The notes beneath the pieces were generated by a model. It made no database searches. It was not told the DNA's origin and saw only the letters and a list, made by a program, of their open reading frames with translations. From positions 1-5,292 of the forward strand of contig CANQLN010000077.1 in assembly GCA_947624695.1 (NCBI GenBank): DNA of 5,292 nt, read 5' to 3'. This document shows, piece by piece, positions 4,652-5,292 of the stretch; the stretch's first letter is position 1; the number at the start of each line of letters is the position of its first letter. The DNA is from an uncultured Bacilli bacterium (lineage in GTDB: Bacteria > Bacillota_I > Bacilli_A > RF39 > UBA660). The position numbers were made by a program, and so were the translations under genes.

Positions 4652-5004
4652 TATGCTTCACTTCCTTCCATAACATTATCTGTAACAACAACTTTAATAT
4701 GACTAGTTCTTTTATCATGTCTATCAACATTACCACGACTAGCGAATTGGATTCTTTTTAAAGTCCGTCCTGGATTAACAAAACATTCTTTAATTACTAG
4801 ATCTTCTTCTTTAGCTCCATTATTGTTAACAGCGTTAGCCACTGCAGAATTTAAAACTTTTAAAATTAGTCTGCTAGCTTTTGTATTTGTGGTTTCAAGT
4901 ATATTACGAGCAGTTTTAACGTCTTTACCTCTAACTAAATTCATAGTCATTCTTGCAAGACGAGGTTTAATAATTGCTCCTTTATGAATTGCATAAGCTT
5001 CCAT
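4651..5004 (-). CDS. rplV: 50S ribosomal protein L22
   Basis: L22 binds all 23S rRNA domains; its long beta-hairpin lines the exit-tunnel constriction next to L4. The 117 residues include a short acidic C-terminal extension. Signatures are KPRLARMTMNLVRGKDV (13-29), corresponding to the family PRKARLV.DLIRGK.V, KVLNSAVANAVNN (49-61), NPGRTLKR (77-84) and KRTSHIKVVV (98-107). Between these, hairpin residues 86-97 (QFASRGNVDRHD) differ from the usual PRA.GRA..I pattern, though the length is unchanged. The ATG overlaps the rpsS TAA (TAATG); GGAGGT at 5018-5013, eight bases upstream and inside rpsS, is the ribosome binding site. The stop overlaps the rpsC start in the same way. Confidence 0.98.
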   Translation of the reverse strand: MEAYAIHKGAIIKPRLARMTMNLVRGKDVKTARNILETTNTKASRLILKVLNSAVANAVNNNGAKEEDLVIKECFVNPGRTLKRIQFASRGNVDRHDKRTSHIKVVVTDNVMEGSEA

Positions 5005-5273
5005 TATTTATTACCTCCACCAGCATGACCAGTAAACTTCCGAGTTTGTGAAAATTCACCAAGTTTATGACCAACCATTTCTTCAGTGATATAAACAGGT
5101 ATGAAGTCTTTACCATTATGAACTGCGATTGTATGTCCTACAAAGTCAGGATAAATGGTACTTCTTCTTGACCAAGTTTTAATAACTGATTTTTTATTTT
5201 CTGAATTTAAATTTTGAACCTTTTTTAATAATGATTCTTCAACATAAGGTCCTTTTTTCAAACTTCTTGCCAT
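5004..5273 (-). CDS. rpsS: 30S ribosomal protein S19
   Basis: S19 sits in the 30S head beside S13 and touches A-site tRNA and L5 across the subunit interface. The 89 residues are near the usual 92. Signatures are MARSLKKGPYVEESLLKK (1-18), KTWSRRSTIYPDFVGHTIAVHNG (32-54), YITEEMVGHKLGEFSQTR (61-78) and F.GH at 80-83. The C-terminus ends in a short glycine-rich GGGN-K instead of the usual lysine-rich end. AGGAGG at 5284-5279, five bases before the ATG, supports the start. The gene starts the visible block, and the preceding rplB should lie just outside the window. Confidence 0.98.
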   Translation of the reverse strand: MARSLKKGPYVEESLLKKVQNLNSENKKSVIKTWSRRSTIYPDFVGHTIAVHNGKDFIPVYITEEMVGHKLGEFSQTRKFTGHAGGGNK

Positions 5274-5278
5274 ATTGT

Positions 5279-5284
5279 CCTCCT
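5279..5284 (-). promoter_or_regulatory. Ribosome binding site of rpsS, at the presumed end of rplB
   Basis: The minus strand reads AGGAGG here, five bases before the rpsS ATG. Just upstream, the sequence AAATAGGAGG would give a TAG stop (5285-5283) fused to the binding site, as seen at several junctions downstream; GAG-TAA in another frame is equally possible. Only 19 bases precede rpsS in the window, so the preceding gene (expected rplB, L2) cannot be read and is not annotated. Confidence 0.85.
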
Positions 5285-5292
5285 ATTTACTC

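Overview
This window is one uninterrupted stretch of the bacterial S10-spc ribosomal-protein operon, entirely on the minus strand. In transcription order, from high to low coordinate, it reads rpsS, rplV, rpsC, rplP, rpmC, rpsQ (end of the classical S10 block), then rplN, rplX, rplE, rpsN type Z, rpsH, rplF, rplR and the first 114 codons of rpsE (start of the spc block). rpsE runs off the window at base 1. The 19 bases upstream of rpsS must hold the end of the preceding gene, expected to be rplB. No mobile element, RNA gene, CRISPR array, terminator or non-ribosomal gene is visible.

The DNA is AT-rich, by eye roughly two-thirds A+T. Strong AGGAGG-type ribosome binding sites, the 61-residue four-cysteine S14 and Bacilli-like protein sequences point to a low-GC Firmicute or Tenericute-like bacterium in or near Bacilli. 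I cannot name the genus. All seven tryptophan codons in the complete genes are TGG and no gene has an in-frame TGA, so the mycoplasma code (TGA = Trp) is unlikely. None of the 13 visible stop codons is TGA either.

Layout: 5273-3117 is the S10 part, very tightly packed (three TAATG stop/start overlaps, one 23-base overlap, one 2-base gap). 3105-1 is the spc part, with gaps of 6-16 bases, most of which hold only the next ribosome binding site, usually fused to the preceding stop codon. The S10/spc boundary (rpsQ to rplN) is an 11-base gap, so there is no room for a separate untranslated promoter region and the block is probably one transcription unit. The products build both subunits: S19, S3, S17, S14, S8 and S5 for 30S; L22, L16, L29, L14, L24, L5, L6 and L18 for 50S.

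I found no new system here. The points worth a second look are within the ribosomal genes: an L24 whose usual C-terminal end is replaced by a lysine-rich tail, a divergent L22 tunnel-hairpin tip, an S3 lacking one of the helicase-site arginines, a perfect 9-bp hairpin near the end of rplR, TAG stops found only where they form part of the next ribosome binding site, and an rplF start with no clear ribosome binding site.
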